A stretch of DNA of 64,000 nucleotides from Chryseobacterium formosense (GCF_900116415.1 NZ_FPAP01000001.1:434001-498000), one strand, 5' to 3'. Shown: positions 8,972-18,639, counted from the stretch's first letter. Notes: generated by a model not told the origin, from the sequence alone. Program-made: numbers and translations.

Positions 8972-9230
8972 TTTCGTTGTCTGATTCAGTTTCAAAATCT
9001 CGTAAATCATGAAAGTTTGCACTCATTGCAAAAGTTCTAATCATTTCATTTATTGTTAATAGATTAATTCTTTTGTTTGGAGCATGCCTAGCTTTTGTAA
9101 TTTCTTTTCCAAGATGTCTCAAGTGGTTGGAAATAGTTATTCTACCATTCATAATATTTTCGCCTAAAATATTTAGTTCTCTCTCAAAATCAGATCTTGA
9201 GTCTCTATTTCCCTTTTTACTTTTATACAT
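8961..9230 (-). CDS. Small protein 2 of the trypsin-STAND operon (89 aa)
   Basis: Unrecognised family, paralogous to its neighbours. It has a charged helical N-terminus (residues 1-45), then KARHAPNKRINLLTINEMIR and a short acidic tail. The first gene of the trio has KARKCLNNRIDSISIDESLR at the equivalent place, and the third NFRINLLTVNEMIR. It begins 6 nt after the stop of protein 1 and overlaps protein 3 by 11 nt, so the three are almost certainly co-translated. Confidence 0.65.
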   Translation of the reverse strand: MYKSKKGNRDSRSDFERELNILGENIMNGRITISNHLRHLGKEITKARHAPNKRINLLTINEMIRTFAMSANFHDLRDFETESDNENER

Positions 9231-9236
9231 TCAATT

Positions 9237-9380
9237 TTATTTAGCTCTTGTAAATAATGCAGTACTTCTCAAAGATTCATCAATACTAATCGAATCGATT
9301 CTATTGTTAAGACATTTTCTAGCTTTAAAAAAACTTTGTATTGTTCTTGAATCTCGTATATTATTACAGCTTCCAGACAT
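9237..9380 (-). CDS. Small protein 1 of the trypsin-STAND operon (47 aa)
   Basis: Very short frame starting 4 nt after the stop of the trypsin-STAND gene. Its second half aligns with proteins 2 and 3 (K-A-R-x3-N-x-R-I-[DN]-x2-[ST]-[IV]-[DN]-E-x-[LI]-R), which argues strongly that it is a real gene although it is shorter than common length cut-offs. It has two cysteines and no signal peptide. It appears to be a minimal form of the shared motif without the N-terminal helical extension. Confidence 0.6.
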   Translation of the reverse strand: MSGSCNNIRDSRTIQSFFKARKCLNNRIDSISIDESLRSTALFTRAK

Positions 9381-9384
9381 AATT

Positions 9385-12300
9385 TTAATTGATTAAATCA
9401 TATATCTGATCAATATTATTCTTATCCATTCTGTGTAATATTGCATTGTTTAAAGCGTGTCTTAAAATATATTGGTATCTTCCTATAATTCTATCTTCAT
9501 TATAGAAACTTCTACCTAAATATTTATCAGATTTTGCCACTTCAATTTTTGACAGAGGATAACAGTATTCATTTATTAGTTGATTAAATTCTAAGCAAAA
9601 TTTATCATCTAATAATAATTCATTATTTAAGCCATCTATTATATATTGTACAGGTTCAATATAATCTTCTTCTAAAAATACTTCGCCTGTAAGAATAATA
9701 GATTCAGGAATTGAATTTTGAATTTTTGAGTAACATTGATTATATCCAATTTTATTGAGATTAACACTCATATCTAACAAATTTTTCTTGATAGTAAAAT
9801 GTTTAATTTTGCTTATTTCATCTTCTAATTCTGGATTGTTAATCAAGCAATCTTTTATTAAAATAGGATTGTAAATTGAAATTTCCTTTAAAATTAGCCC
9901 AGACAATTCCGTTGAAAAATTTGGTGTATTTGAAATACAGGCTTTAATCAAATGCTCAATAACTGAAGGGAAATAATTTGATAACTCTTCCAGAGTATAT
10001 AAAGTTTTATCTCTAATGTAACTGACAGGATGATTTAAATGCCAAATAATAAAATCAATAATTAATCCATTTGAGTTATTATTATCAAAACTCGAATCAA
10101 ACCAAGAGTATTTCTCTTTTACTTCACTATTAGATCTAACCATAAAATGAAAATGTTCAGCAATAATTTTATATATTGTTTCAACTTGATTCTTGTCCAG
10201 CTTATCTTCTAAAAACCATATGATATCATCACACATATCCCAAGATTCATATTCAAATTGTAATATATTTTCTTTTAGATTTTTTATTACTGATTTATCG
10301 TTTGGGAAAAGTGATTTTAGTTTTTGTTTGGTTTTTTTATGAGCATTAGAATAATTATTCATCCAAATGCTTATCCTTTCTGCTTTGAATAAATTTAGAC
10401 CTTGATTTATATCCGTTTTAACATCAGAACTTGGATTTGAATCATTAAATAAATCAAAATTATTTTTTCTTTTTATAGTATTTTCACTGTCATTTTCAAT
10501 ATCTTCATTTAGACCCCATTTAATATTGTGATTTAACAAGTACCCTTGTAATTTTTTAACGTTGCTTATTGTCAGTTCTTTTCCTATTTCTGTTAGTAAG
10601 CTTCTTCTATCATCGCTAGTAATTAAAGAATTAGAAATTAAGTCTGCGATACTCTCAATTATTTTACCAATATTATCATCTTCTAGTTTTTCTATTTTAT
10701 TTAAAATATTTGAAATTTGTCCGCCAAAATAAGTAATAAATCTAAAGTTGTCATCATTAATAGTGAAAATTTCACATAATGCCCACTTCAAATAAGGATC
10801 AATTTTGGAATGTCTTAGAATTTCTAAAATGCCACTTTGCTCTACTATACTTCTTGCTCCTAAGCAATAACCATCTCCAAGTCTAGGTGCATCAAACGAA
10901 CTAATCTCAGCATTTCTAATTAACGTTTTCGGAGGAGGTACAGTTTCAAATTTATAATATTCTAATGCTTCATTTAATTTTTCATTTTTAATTAAAGCTC
11001 CTATAAAATTTTCTTTATTATCTTGAACATATCTCTGAAATGTCATTTCACCTGATGCATAATCCAAAATTGAAGCAAATTCTTGAAGAATGTTATTATT
11101 ACGAACTGATTTTAAATTTTTAAGAGTTGTATTTATTGGTGTTAATTGTGCCTCTTTATACCAGCTTGGTCCCATTGAGGTATTGAGTACTTCTTGAAAT
11201 GCTAATTCTGATTCGGTTTTAAAGTTTAGAATTCCATATACTTCATTAATTTTTAATAATTCTTCTGTTCTTTCCCATCTGTTTTGAACGCCACTTATAA
11301 TATGTTCTTGCCAGAGTTTAATTAATGGCAATATTTTGTCTTTGTCATATTTAATTAATATCAGTAATTGTATTATTTCTTGCAATGATTTTCGATAACC
11401 TTCTGTATAAAGACCTATTTGATTAGGACATTTGATTTTTAAAGATTCTAAAAATAACTCTAATCGATCATTGTCAAACTCATAGATTAACATTACTAAT
11501 TTTGTATATAGTAATGGAAAAATTTGTTCAGGTAATTGATAGCTTCTTTCCCAATGGCTTCTGTAATCAAAAGTAAAACTAATACTTTTGATAATCTCTT
11601 GTATTTTGTCAATTATAAAACTTGATTTTTCTATAAGGAGGTTTGATGCTTTATAGTAATATGCTTTCCCTTCAATAAAATGAATTTCTTCAATTAACTT
11701 CAATATATCCTTTTCCCAAGTATTATGAAACCATTGTTTATGACTTACTTTAAATTCATTACAATTATCAATAAACCCTAAACAATTATACTTTAAACAT
11801 AGATTTTCATAATTGAATCTTTCAAAATCAACACCATTTTTATTTCTTATTTCTATTTCTTCGCCAATGATTAAATACTCTACTATAATAGATTTAAGTA
11901 ATTCAGGTTTAGAGGTATTACTTAATAATGATAAAATGATATTTACGATAGAGCTATTATGTTTTTGATAGCCAAAGTTTTCTATTAATAATTCAATATC
12001 GTTTGACAACCTTTTTTCATTTAACCCTGTGTTGTAATTTGGTAAATTATAGTTATTTAATTCTTTTTTATACATCAAAAGAGAGGTTGCATAAGTGTAA
12101 GCCCAAGTATTATTTATTTTTACCTCAGGAACTTGCATCATTTTTTGAATGTCCATATTCATACCGAACCGCCTTAATAAATATGCATTATTCCATGCGC
12201 AACAATGATCTCTAACAAGTTGGATGGTTTTTTTATTTTGATTTTCAATTGATGAATCATTAGAAGAGTTCGGTATTTCTCTAAGTAAATCCAAATACTT

Positions 12301-14550
12301 TGAAAATATCATTTGCGAATTTCTTAACTCTTCATGATTAGATGCCTCATTGCTGGAAAGAATCAAAGTTTGAGCTTTAATTACAAAGGTTTGAAAACTA
12401 ACACCCTTACCATTAAATCCATCATGTATAAATTTTCTATATTCCTTATCAATTGCTTCTTCTAAAATAGCAGCTTCTTCAAAAGCCTTATTTTCATAAA
12501 AATGTTGTAGAAAATGAATCGCATCATTTATAGAAATAAGCAGTATTTTTCGCCTAACAATGTATTTAATAGCTTCTCTATACTTTTTGTTTGCTATTAG
12601 TGCTAATGTCATTTCATGAGCATATTCAACAAAGACGCTATTGTACCTGAAATCAATTCTTTGGAGCAGTAACAATAGTCTAACTAATTCGGTTGTAAGC
12701 CCTAAATCAATTGATAAACTTATAGTACCTTTTATATCAGATACTACTAAATCTGGCTCGATATGATGAATTGCCATCTTATCAGCCCATTTTTGGTTGC
12801 AATTTTCAACCGCTTTTGCAGGACAGTTTGATAAGCCGTAGTGATATAATATATTAGTTAATGAGTAGTTTGAATTAGGATTAGTTTCACAATAATGTAC
12901 TATAAGATCATTACAGTTTTTCAAAAGCAGAGGAACTTTACCTAATATGAATTCTTTAAATGAGTTGTGATAAATTTCTAATTTATCATCCTGTTTTATC
13001 AAATAACTAATTTTTGGAAATACTGAATAAAACTCACTTTTTATTTCAGAACTAAGAATTTCAAAAAATTCTTTTTCATCAATAGCTTGTCTTAACTGAG
13101 ATAAAAATAAACATATCCATAATTTGTTTTTGTCTTCATATATTTTTTCCCAAATAGAATTATAGTAGTTTTCTATATTACCTCCAATATTCGGAATATT
13201 ATCTATCCATTTTTTTAATTCATCCTCGTCATTAGAAATTTCAAAGTTGTTTACGTAATCTATCAAATAGCGCATATAAAGAGGATGTCCTTCAGATTTG
13301 AGTGCTATTTTTTGAATATCTTCAAAATCTATTATATCTTCTTTTAATTCTTTTTGAATGTATTGTTCACACTGACTTATATTTAAAGGTGAAACAGAAA
13401 TACTTTGAGTTTTATTAATATTATTTTTGATATCACTAGGTAAAATTTCTTTTGAAATGCAAGAAAGTACTATTTTAATATTTTCAGGAATAGCCATTGA
13501 TAGAATACCCAAGAAATTTTCAATATTTTTGATTTCATCTAAACCATCGATAAATAATAATCCTCTTAGGTTATCATTATAGAGATATTCACTTAAACCA
13601 CTAATATTATAATTTAATGCTTCTATACGTTTTTCAAAAGATTCAAATGTTTTGGGTGGAATATCTCCAGTTAGTGCAATTGAAATAGTTTCTTCTAGCC
13701 AACTTAAAAAATATTCTTTTGATATTCTCAAACTTTTTGGCTTATCATCATTTGGAACTTTAACAAAATATTTTCCCAATATTAATGCATCTTTTTCAGT
13801 AGGTGTATAAGATGCAATATTAAAAGTTTTGCCAGTACCTGGATTACCTTCTAATAAAATCCAGCTTCCAGCTTCTCTTATGCTATCATCTAATCTATTC
13901 AGAACATTATAATTGTATGTAATATTCTTGATGTCATTGTTTAGCTGCCTTGGAATATCATTTATGGATTCCTCTAAATGAACTTCAATATTATTTTCTT
14001 GTAAAAAGGTTTTAAATTGATTGATTGAAATTGCCCCTAATTTATCATCAATCTGCCTTAAAATTACTCCAATAACTTTCCCGTTTGAAATTACTGGAGA
14101 GCCTGAAAGTCCACCATAGTTATAATTGACGTCAATTTCTTTACAATTTAATAAAATGGTATATTTTTCATCATTTACTATTTGGTTAATAGTGCCATAA
14201 ATTCTCAATCCTTCGGCGTCCCCCTGATATGGAAATCCAAATGACTCCCAAGTCTCATTAATCCGGATATTTGATGTAGTTAATGGTAAAGAGATAGTAT
14301 TGTTATAATCACAGATTAATAGACAAATGTCGCTTTGTTCATTAAAAGACAATACAGTACATTTACCAATTTTCTTATTATTTAAGATTAATTCAATTTT
14401 GTCTTCTTCAATCTTTTCATCTATAATTACATGATAAGCTGTTAAAATGATATTTGGGGTTACAAAGAATCCTGTTCCTTGTTCATTTTCTTTATAAATT
14501 ATTTTAACTATCGATTTTTGAATTTGCTGAGGGGTTATTATTCTATTCAT
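9385..14550 (-). CDS. Trypsin-like protease fused to a STAND/NACHT-type ATPase (1721 aa)
   Basis: Large sensor-effector protein of the type used in bacterial antiviral STAND systems. Residues 1-190 form a chymotrypsin-fold protease with a complete triad: His40 in LTAYHV, Asp74 in QSDICLL and Ser149 in GGLSGSPV. A P-loop ATPase follows: GNPGTGKT at 235-242 and Walker B GLLFIDGLDE near residue 330, then winged-helix-like sequence. The rest, over 1000 residues, is helical and repeat-like, the usual target-sensing part. The start overlaps the upstream metallo-beta-lactamase gene by 8 nt. An MBL protein beside a protease-STAND protein resembles the AVAST (Avs) type I arrangement as I recall it. 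Substrate and phage trigger unknown. Confidence 0.85.
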   Translation of the reverse strand: MNRIITPQQIQKSIVKIIYKENEQGTGFFVTPNIILTAYHVIIDEKIEEDKIELILNNKKIGKCTVLSFNEQSDICLLICDYNNTISLPLTTSNIRINETWESFGFPYQGDAEGLRIYGTINQIVNDEKYTILLNCKEIDVNYNYGGLSGSPVISNGKVIGVILRQIDDKLGAISINQFKTFLQENNIEVHLEESINDIPRQLNNDIKNITYNYNVLNRLDDSIREAGSWILLEGNPGTGKTFNIASYTPTEKDALILGKYFVKVPNDDKPKSLRISKEYFLSWLEETISIALTGDIPPKTFESFEKRIEALNYNISGLSEYLYNDNLRGLLFIDGLDEIKNIENFLGILSMAIPENIKIVLSCISKEILPSDIKNNINKTQSISVSPLNISQCEQYIQKELKEDIIDFEDIQKIALKSEGHPLYMRYLIDYVNNFEISNDEDELKKWIDNIPNIGGNIENYYNSIWEKIYEDKNKLWICLFLSQLRQAIDEKEFFEILSSEIKSEFYSVFPKISYLIKQDDKLEIYHNSFKEFILGKVPLLLKNCNDLIVHYCETNPNSNYSLTNILYHYGLSNCPAKAVENCNQKWADKMAIHHIEPDLVVSDIKGTISLSIDLGLTTELVRLLLLLQRIDFRYNSVFVEYAHEMTLALIANKKYREAIKYIVRRKILLISINDAIHFLQHFYENKAFEEAAILEEAIDKEYRKFIHDGFNGKGVSFQTFVIKAQTLILSSNEASNHEELRNSQMIFSKYLDLLREIPNSSNDSSIENQNKKTIQLVRDHCCAWNNAYLLRRFGMNMDIQKMMQVPEVKINNTWAYTYATSLLMYKKELNNYNLPNYNTGLNEKRLSNDIELLIENFGYQKHNSSIVNIILSLLSNTSKPELLKSIIVEYLIIGEEIEIRNKNGVDFERFNYENLCLKYNCLGFIDNCNEFKVSHKQWFHNTWEKDILKLIEEIHFIEGKAYYYKASNLLIEKSSFIIDKIQEIIKSISFTFDYRSHWERSYQLPEQIFPLLYTKLVMLIYEFDNDRLELFLESLKIKCPNQIGLYTEGYRKSLQEIIQLLILIKYDKDKILPLIKLWQEHIISGVQNRWERTEELLKINEVYGILNFKTESELAFQEVLNTSMGPSWYKEAQLTPINTTLKNLKSVRNNNILQEFASILDYASGEMTFQRYVQDNKENFIGALIKNEKLNEALEYYKFETVPPPKTLIRNAEISSFDAPRLGDGYCLGARSIVEQSGILEILRHSKIDPYLKWALCEIFTINDDNFRFITYFGGQISNILNKIEKLEDDNIGKIIESIADLISNSLITSDDRRSLLTEIGKELTISNVKKLQGYLLNHNIKWGLNEDIENDSENTIKRKNNFDLFNDSNPSSDVKTDINQGLNLFKAERISIWMNNYSNAHKKTKQKLKSLFPNDKSVIKNLKENILQFEYESWDMCDDIIWFLEDKLDKNQVETIYKIIAEHFHFMVRSNSEVKEKYSWFDSSFDNNNSNGLIIDFIIWHLNHPVSYIRDKTLYTLEELSNYFPSVIEHLIKACISNTPNFSTELSGLILKEISIYNPILIKDCLINNPELEDEISKIKHFTIKKNLLDMSVNLNKIGYNQCYSKIQNSIPESIILTGEVFLEEDYIEPVQYIIDGLNNELLLDDKFCLEFNQLINEYCYPLSKIEVAKSDKYLGRSFYNEDRIIGRYQYILRHALNNAILHRMDKNNIDQIYDLIN

Positions 14551-15730
14551 CTGAATTAAAGTCTATCTTGAGTGGTAGGTTATTACTTTCTATTATTTTA
14601 TAATTATATTTTGTTTCAAAGCTTTTGTTTTTAAAACATTCTATGGAATCTAAATTGTAATTGAAATAAAGATTTCGGGTAAACTTTGTTTTTCTGCATA
14701 TAATTCTCGCAATTGTTTCGTTATCCGGATGATTATGAGTTAATCCGTTTGTTGAAAAAACAAATTTATTCGAGTCAATATAATTTAACAACTCGGCACT
14801 TGTATTATTTTTACTACCATGATGAGATACTTTTACTAAATCAAATTGCAATGGAAACTCCTCTTGATTGTAGTGTTTTTTCAAACTACTTATAATTACC
14901 GTTGGATGAGAATCTGCTAAAAAAAGTAACTTGATATTCTTAAACTCGATTATAAATGAAATTGAACTTCCATTTGTTGCTGTATCATCTTCTTCAAAGG
15001 GTTCATGTAGAAATTTTTCAATATTAAACGAGGTACTTGAAGATACATTTTTTTTCTGTAATCGTTTTCTTTCTTTTTCTAATGATAGAATATATTCAAA
15101 GGCATCTTCCGTAAAATCTGATAAGTCGGAATCACTTGAAAAGCCTTTTTTAAACAATTCTTTTTTCCAATATTTTTTTAAATCTTTTAATTTGTCATTA
15201 TTCGGGGAAAGTATTTTTATTAAAATATCTTCAGATATTTTAATTTCTAATTCATTATCAGTAGAAATTGCATTCTGATTAAACTCCGAATTCCATGAAT
15301 ACTGATATTTATGGATTAATGAAGCTAAAGTAGAACCTTGTACAGCAGAAATATTTTTTTCAACTATATTTTTTTCTTCTTTTATAGTATAATTAATTAC
15401 TAACTTAGAAAGTGATTTACCCTTAAATATTAAATTATCATCAATGCAATTTATATGTCGAAAGGAATTATGCCAAATGTTATTGATTTCAATTATTGAA
15501 TCTTTTTTGTTTTCTTCTATAAATTTGATAATACCTGATATATGGTCATTATCGATATGTGTTACTATCAAATGAGAAATTTTTTTATTCTCCTTTGCCA
15601 GTGCAACAAGTTTTGGCTTAATATAGTTTTTATATGTATCTACATAACCTCCATCAATTAATATAATAATATTTTCTAATTGTAATAGAAACGAGTCACC
15701 GTTGTTTGCTGGAAAAATTTCTAAGTGCAT
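14543..15730 (-). CDS. Metallo-beta-lactamase-fold protein of the trypsin-STAND operon
   Basis: MBL-fold hydrolase of the ComEC/Rec2-like class; relatives are nucleases or phosphodiesterases. Motifs in order: LIDGGYVDTY after the first strand, THIDNDHISG (His58, Asp60, Asp62, His63: the HxDxDH metal site), LFLADSH, KVSHHGSKN and THNHPDNE near the C-terminus. All expected metal ligands are present. There is no signal peptide or membrane segment, so it is probably cytoplasmic. It is the first gene of the operon and its end overlaps the trypsin-STAND start by 8 nt. It probably supplies the toxic or regulatory activity of the system (inference). Confidence 0.85.
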   Translation of the reverse strand: MHLEIFPANNGDSFLLQLENIIILIDGGYVDTYKNYIKPKLVALAKENKKISHLIVTHIDNDHISGIIKFIEENKKDSIIEINNIWHNSFRHINCIDDNLIFKGKSLSKLVINYTIKEEKNIVEKNISAVQGSTLASLIHKYQYSWNSEFNQNAISTDNELEIKISEDILIKILSPNNDKLKDLKKYWKKELFKKGFSSDSDLSDFTEDAFEYILSLEKERKRLQKKNVSSSTSFNIEKFLHEPFEEDDTATNGSSISFIIEFKNIKLLFLADSHPTVIISSLKKHYNQEEFPLQFDLVKVSHHGSKNNTSAELLNYIDSNKFVFSTNGLTHNHPDNETIARIICRKTKFTRNLYFNYNLDSIECFKNKSFETKYNYKIIESNNLPLKIDFNSDE

Positions 15731-15911
15731 GTAGTAATTATGTTATGAAAGTATGTATCTTAAAATTTAATAGCAGTATTGAAGAAATGGTAAAATAACA
15801 TTTCCGTTGTAACAGTGTTTATATGGCAGACAACTATTGATTGTTTACTAATAGTAGTATTAAAGAAAATTTGAATTTATGACTTATTTGTTTAAATTGA
15901 TTACTTAAGTA

Positions 15912-16745
15912 CTATTTTTTCCAAAAATATTTCTGATTTGTGTTCGCTGTTAACGTGCCTATTTTTTCGGTTTGTTCACTGTTATTTTCATTAGAAGAAT
16001 AATAAATATAATCTCTTATATCTTCACCCAAATGTTTGATAATTTCTCTCTTCAACGATGGTTTGATAAAAATCTTTACCAAATGAGGACTGACGTACTC
16101 TAGCTCCTCAATAGACTTTGAAATATCTTTACTTGTGCTAATGATAAAGCTTCCATCTTGTCGAAATCTCCTAATTTCACCTGCATAATCTTCTACATCA
16201 TCTGAGAATTGTGCATAATGCTTAATTACATATGCTTTTTTAAGTTCAAAAGGATTTTGATCAAAGAAATGGTAGGTCTCGTCTGTCTCATTAAAATTAA
16301 TAAGCAAATCGTCTTCAGGATAGTATGGACATTTATAGATCCATATTACACCGTTAGCTTCTAAAAATTCCTCTTTTTGGTCATCAACGGCAAAAAACAT
16401 GGAACTTCTATCATCTTGTGTCCAATCGGTTAGTCTGGTATACAAACCTAAATGTTGGGCTTGAAACAAATTATGCCAATCTTGAGCATGTTTGGTGGAG
16501 TCCTTTTCAAAATGCTCTAAAATTCTCAACCCTTCAGAATAAGAAGTAAATTCACTGAAAGCTTCTTTTTCTATTTCTAAAATTTGTTCGTCACTTAATG
16601 ATGGATTTCTAGTAACGTTTGGTTTGATCGGCCAATCAAAAATTTGACCTCTAAAAAAAGTTAGAAATGATGACCATCCATGAGATCTGTTAGCATTAAT
16701 AATTTCATAAAGCTGGTCTAAAGTTTCAGGTGTATAAGTTTCCAT
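15912..16745 (-). CDS. FRG-domain protein (277 aa)
   Basis: Named for the conserved Phe-Arg-Gly motif, seen here as FLTFFRGQ about 30 residues in. Further FRG-family signs are QAQHLGLYTRLTDWTQ and SMFFAVDD, then a C-terminal VYVISP-like strand replaced by YVSPHLVKIFI. FRG proteins occur in defence and toxin loci; the biochemical activity is unclear. The start at 16745 is chosen because METYTPETLDQLYEII is the typical beginning; a longer frame to 16811 adds 22 atypical residues. It stands alone, 180 nt upstream of the MBL gene on the same strand, and could be an independent defence gene. Confidence 0.8.
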   Translation of the reverse strand: METYTPETLDQLYEIINANRSHGWSSFLTFFRGQIFDWPIKPNVTRNPSLSDEQILEIEKEAFSEFTSYSEGLRILEHFEKDSTKHAQDWHNLFQAQHLGLYTRLTDWTQDDRSSMFFAVDDQKEEFLEANGVIWIYKCPYYPEDDLLINFNETDETYHFFDQNPFELKKAYVIKHYAQFSDDVEDYAGEIRRFRQDGSFIISTSKDISKSIEELEYVSPHLVKIFIKPSLKREIIKHLGEDIRDYIYYSSNENNSEQTEKIGTLTANTNQKYFWKK

Positions 16746-16923
16746 AGGGTTGTTTTTAGTTAAATATAAGAATTGTATTTTGATAAATTTCTTATTATTA
16801 ATGGTAAGCATGCTATGGCTACCAAAAATGAAATTTATAGCTTATTTTAAAAAAATAATTAAATATATGAAGAGCAAAATTATCAGCAAGAAGTTATGAC
16901 ATAGATAGATATTACATATGAAA

Positions 16924-17661
16924 TCATTGCAAATCCAGATAGGTTAGGATAATTTTTTTTTCGACATTTTTAGGTATTATTGGGATTATAATTGCCCCGT
17001 TCTGTTTAAGTCTATTTTCTTTCATCTTTTTTGAAGTTTTATTTTCTTTGAAATTGATGATAATTAGATAACCCTTTAAAAGAAAAGAATAACAAGTTTC
17101 AGTTTCTAATTTACTTCTAAAAGGTTGAACAATTAATTGGTCAAAGTCCGAATTTCTATCGAGTTTAAGTATATTTAATTGAAATTCTAAATCATCAGTC
17201 GTTAAATTTTCGTAAACTATTTTTCGAATCTTCTCGTGATATGGTCCTAAATTAATGTCACTAAATTCTTCAAATGTGGAAATGTCAGCTCTAAACAAAA
17301 TTGAGAGAAAAAAGTTTTTAAATCTTTCATAGTCTAAATTTTCAATTTTTAGAGTTTCAATATCTACTGATTTTCCTTTTTTACATTTTATATCTTTATT
17401 TTTTCCAGACATTATATCAGCAAGATAAGATTCATATTTCCCACTAATTATTTTATTTTCACAATCGCGACATAATAGATTTCCCTCATAAACTCCTGAT
17501 GAGGGTCTACTAATTCTGGGATTTTTTTTGATGATTTCTTCTGTAGAAACTTTAATTATCTTATGGTTTTTATCGTATAAATCTTTATACAAAAAATCAG
17601 GATAAATATGTGATTTTTTAATCAAACTCTTTTCTAAAAGGCATAATTTGCAATTTGTCAT
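16924..17661 (-). CDS. HNH-like treble-clef Zn-finger protein (245 aa)
   Basis: Residues 1-25 read CKLCLLEKSLIKKSHIYPDF and residues about 62-70 read LLCRDCE, giving a C-x2-C...SHI.P...C-x2-C layout as in HNH-like endonuclease relatives with a treble-clef finger. The middle and C-terminal parts are unrecognised and lack membrane segments. It could be a nuclease in the defence island, but a clear catalytic His-Asn-His set cannot be confirmed by eye. It is not closely coupled to neighbours, with 178 nt to the FRG gene. Confidence 0.6.
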   Translation of the reverse strand: MTNCKLCLLEKSLIKKSHIYPDFLYKDLYDKNHKIIKVSTEEIIKKNPRISRPSSGVYEGNLLCRDCENKIISGKYESYLADIMSGKNKDIKCKKGKSVDIETLKIENLDYERFKNFFLSILFRADISTFEEFSDINLGPYHEKIRKIVYENLTTDDLEFQLNILKLDRNSDFDQLIVQPFRSKLETETCYSFLLKGYLIIINFKENKTSKKMKENRLKQNGAIIIPIIPKNVEKKIILTYLDLQ

Positions 17662-17768
17662 CTGGTCTTTTATTACATTGGAAGAGAATAATATATTTGT
17701 ATAAAAGTAATAAAAATTAAACTATTCTACTTATTATAAAGGGTTCCTAAATTTACAAAAACACATAT

Positions 17769-17918
17769 ATTAAAAAACTAAAAATCTACAGCATCATAGC
17801 AACACTTGCTATCATCGGACTTTCAATTTGGATAAACTCATTATAAGAAGACATTAGGGAAACAGAGGAAGTTCTTAAACAATGTTCTGATAGATATTAT
17901 AAAGAAATTGACAAATAA
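17769..17918 (+). pseudogene. Decayed small membrane-protein gene
   Basis: One frame reads KKLKIYSIIATLAIIGLSIW, a typical one-pass membrane start, then INSL, a TAA at 17844, and continues in the same frame with EDIRETEEVLKQCSDRYY and a final TAA at 17916. No ATG, GTG or TTG is present at the expected start (the codon is ATT), and the internal stop splits it. Both halves look like real protein, so this is best read as a recently inactivated gene. A sequencing error at 17844 is possible. Confidence 0.5.
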
Positions 17919-17921
17919 AAT

Positions 17922-17945
17922 AAATCCCAACTTTCGTCGGGATTT
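17922..17945. terminator. Hairpin terminator AAATCCC...GGGATTT
   Basis: Seven-bp stem with a 10-nt loop directly after the decayed gene, between it and the convergent DUF3606 gene ending at 17983. T-rich sequence follows on the plus strand and A-rich sequence precedes it, so it could work both ways. Confidence 0.6.
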
Positions 17946-17982
17946 ACTTTCAGGTTATAAGTTTTCGTTTTGAAAACCTACA

Positions 17983-18159
17983 TTATTTTTTAAGATACCT
18001 CTTCACTGCGGCAACAGAAGTTCCGACAGCTTGTACAGCTTCTTTCAAACTTTCTTTGGTAACACCAAATTCTTTAGACCAATAGTCTAGTTCCCAGCTT
18101 TCATTCACATTTACTTTGGTTGCATCTTGTGGTCTTCTTTTACTTAAATCATCGCTCAT
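17983..18159 (-). CDS. DUF3606 domain-containing protein (58 aa)
   Basis: Short protein beginning MSDDLSKRRPQDATKVNVNE and ending with WSKEFGVTKESLKEAVQ and VGTSVAAVKRYL. This matches the DUF3606 family: a disordered start, a Trp-containing helix, and a helix-turn-helix-like end. The function is not known; members are common as lone small genes in Bacteroidota and Proteobacteria. It is followed by the bidirectional hairpin at 17922-17945. The start ATG at 18159 gives the usual family length. Confidence 0.8.
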   Translation of the reverse strand: MSDDLSKRRPQDATKVNVNESWELDYWSKEFGVTKESLKEAVQAVGTSVAAVKRYLKK

Positions 18160-18261
18160 AATAAATAATTTATTGGTTAATAAAAGTAAAGGTAAGTCGC
18201 TCTTGTATCAGATAAATACGGTTTTCCGTAAAAGACAAAAAATTCTAACTCTAGTAAGGAT

Positions 18262-18519
18262 TTATTTATCTAGTTCTGAATAATATTCTTTAAAATCAAA
18301 AACGATTTCAAATAGCTCTCTAGGATGAATACGCAAACCAGTTGCTATTTCAATGAAGGTGCTTAATTGACAATCTATCTTATTATTTGATACATCACTA
18401 ATTCGTGCAGCAGTAATATTACACTTAGCTGCAATCTTAGAATAAGGTGTATCGCCTTTAATTTCTTTAATTTTTTCAGAAACTAATTTTTTAATTTCAT
18501 TAGTTTTAAATTCACTCAT
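18262..18519 (-). CDS. XRE-family helix-turn-helix regulator (85 aa)
   Basis: Single-domain DNA-binding protein. Residues about 25-72 form the five-helix XRE fold: YSKIAAKCNITAARISDVSN (helices 2 and 3) and LSTFIEIATGLRIHPRELFE (helices 4 and 5). It has no extra sensor domain, so it is likely an autoregulator or element control protein. It is divergent from the promoter of the structured RNA and the SusC locus, about 80 nt away, and could regulate either; this is inferred from position only. Confidence 0.8.
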   Translation of the reverse strand: MSEFKTNEIKKLVSEKIKEIKGDTPYSKIAAKCNITAARISDVSNNKIDCQLSTFIEIATGLRIHPRELFEIVFDFKEYYSELDK

Positions 18520-18601
18520 GATTGCACTGTTTACTGCAATTTCACATTTATTATAACATTTTTCATTACCGAATTCGGTAATGAAAAGAATTTTTATTAT
18601 A

Positions 18602-18633
18602 TTTGGAACAAATTACTTATTAAAGTAATTTTG
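18602..18633 (+). promoter_or_regulatory. Perfect Bacteroidetes promoter ahead of the structured RNA
   Basis: TTTG (18602-18605), a 20-nt spacer and TAATTTTG (18626-18633) match TTTG-N17-23-TAnnTTTG without mismatch. Transcription should start near 18640, just before the nested inverted repeats and well ahead of any coding sequence. Confidence 0.75.
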
Positions 18634-18639
18634 CGATAC

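Noticed and set aside
12003..12215. Plus-strand frame of 70 codons
   Set aside because: Antisense inside the trypsin-STAND gene with AT-rich chance opening.
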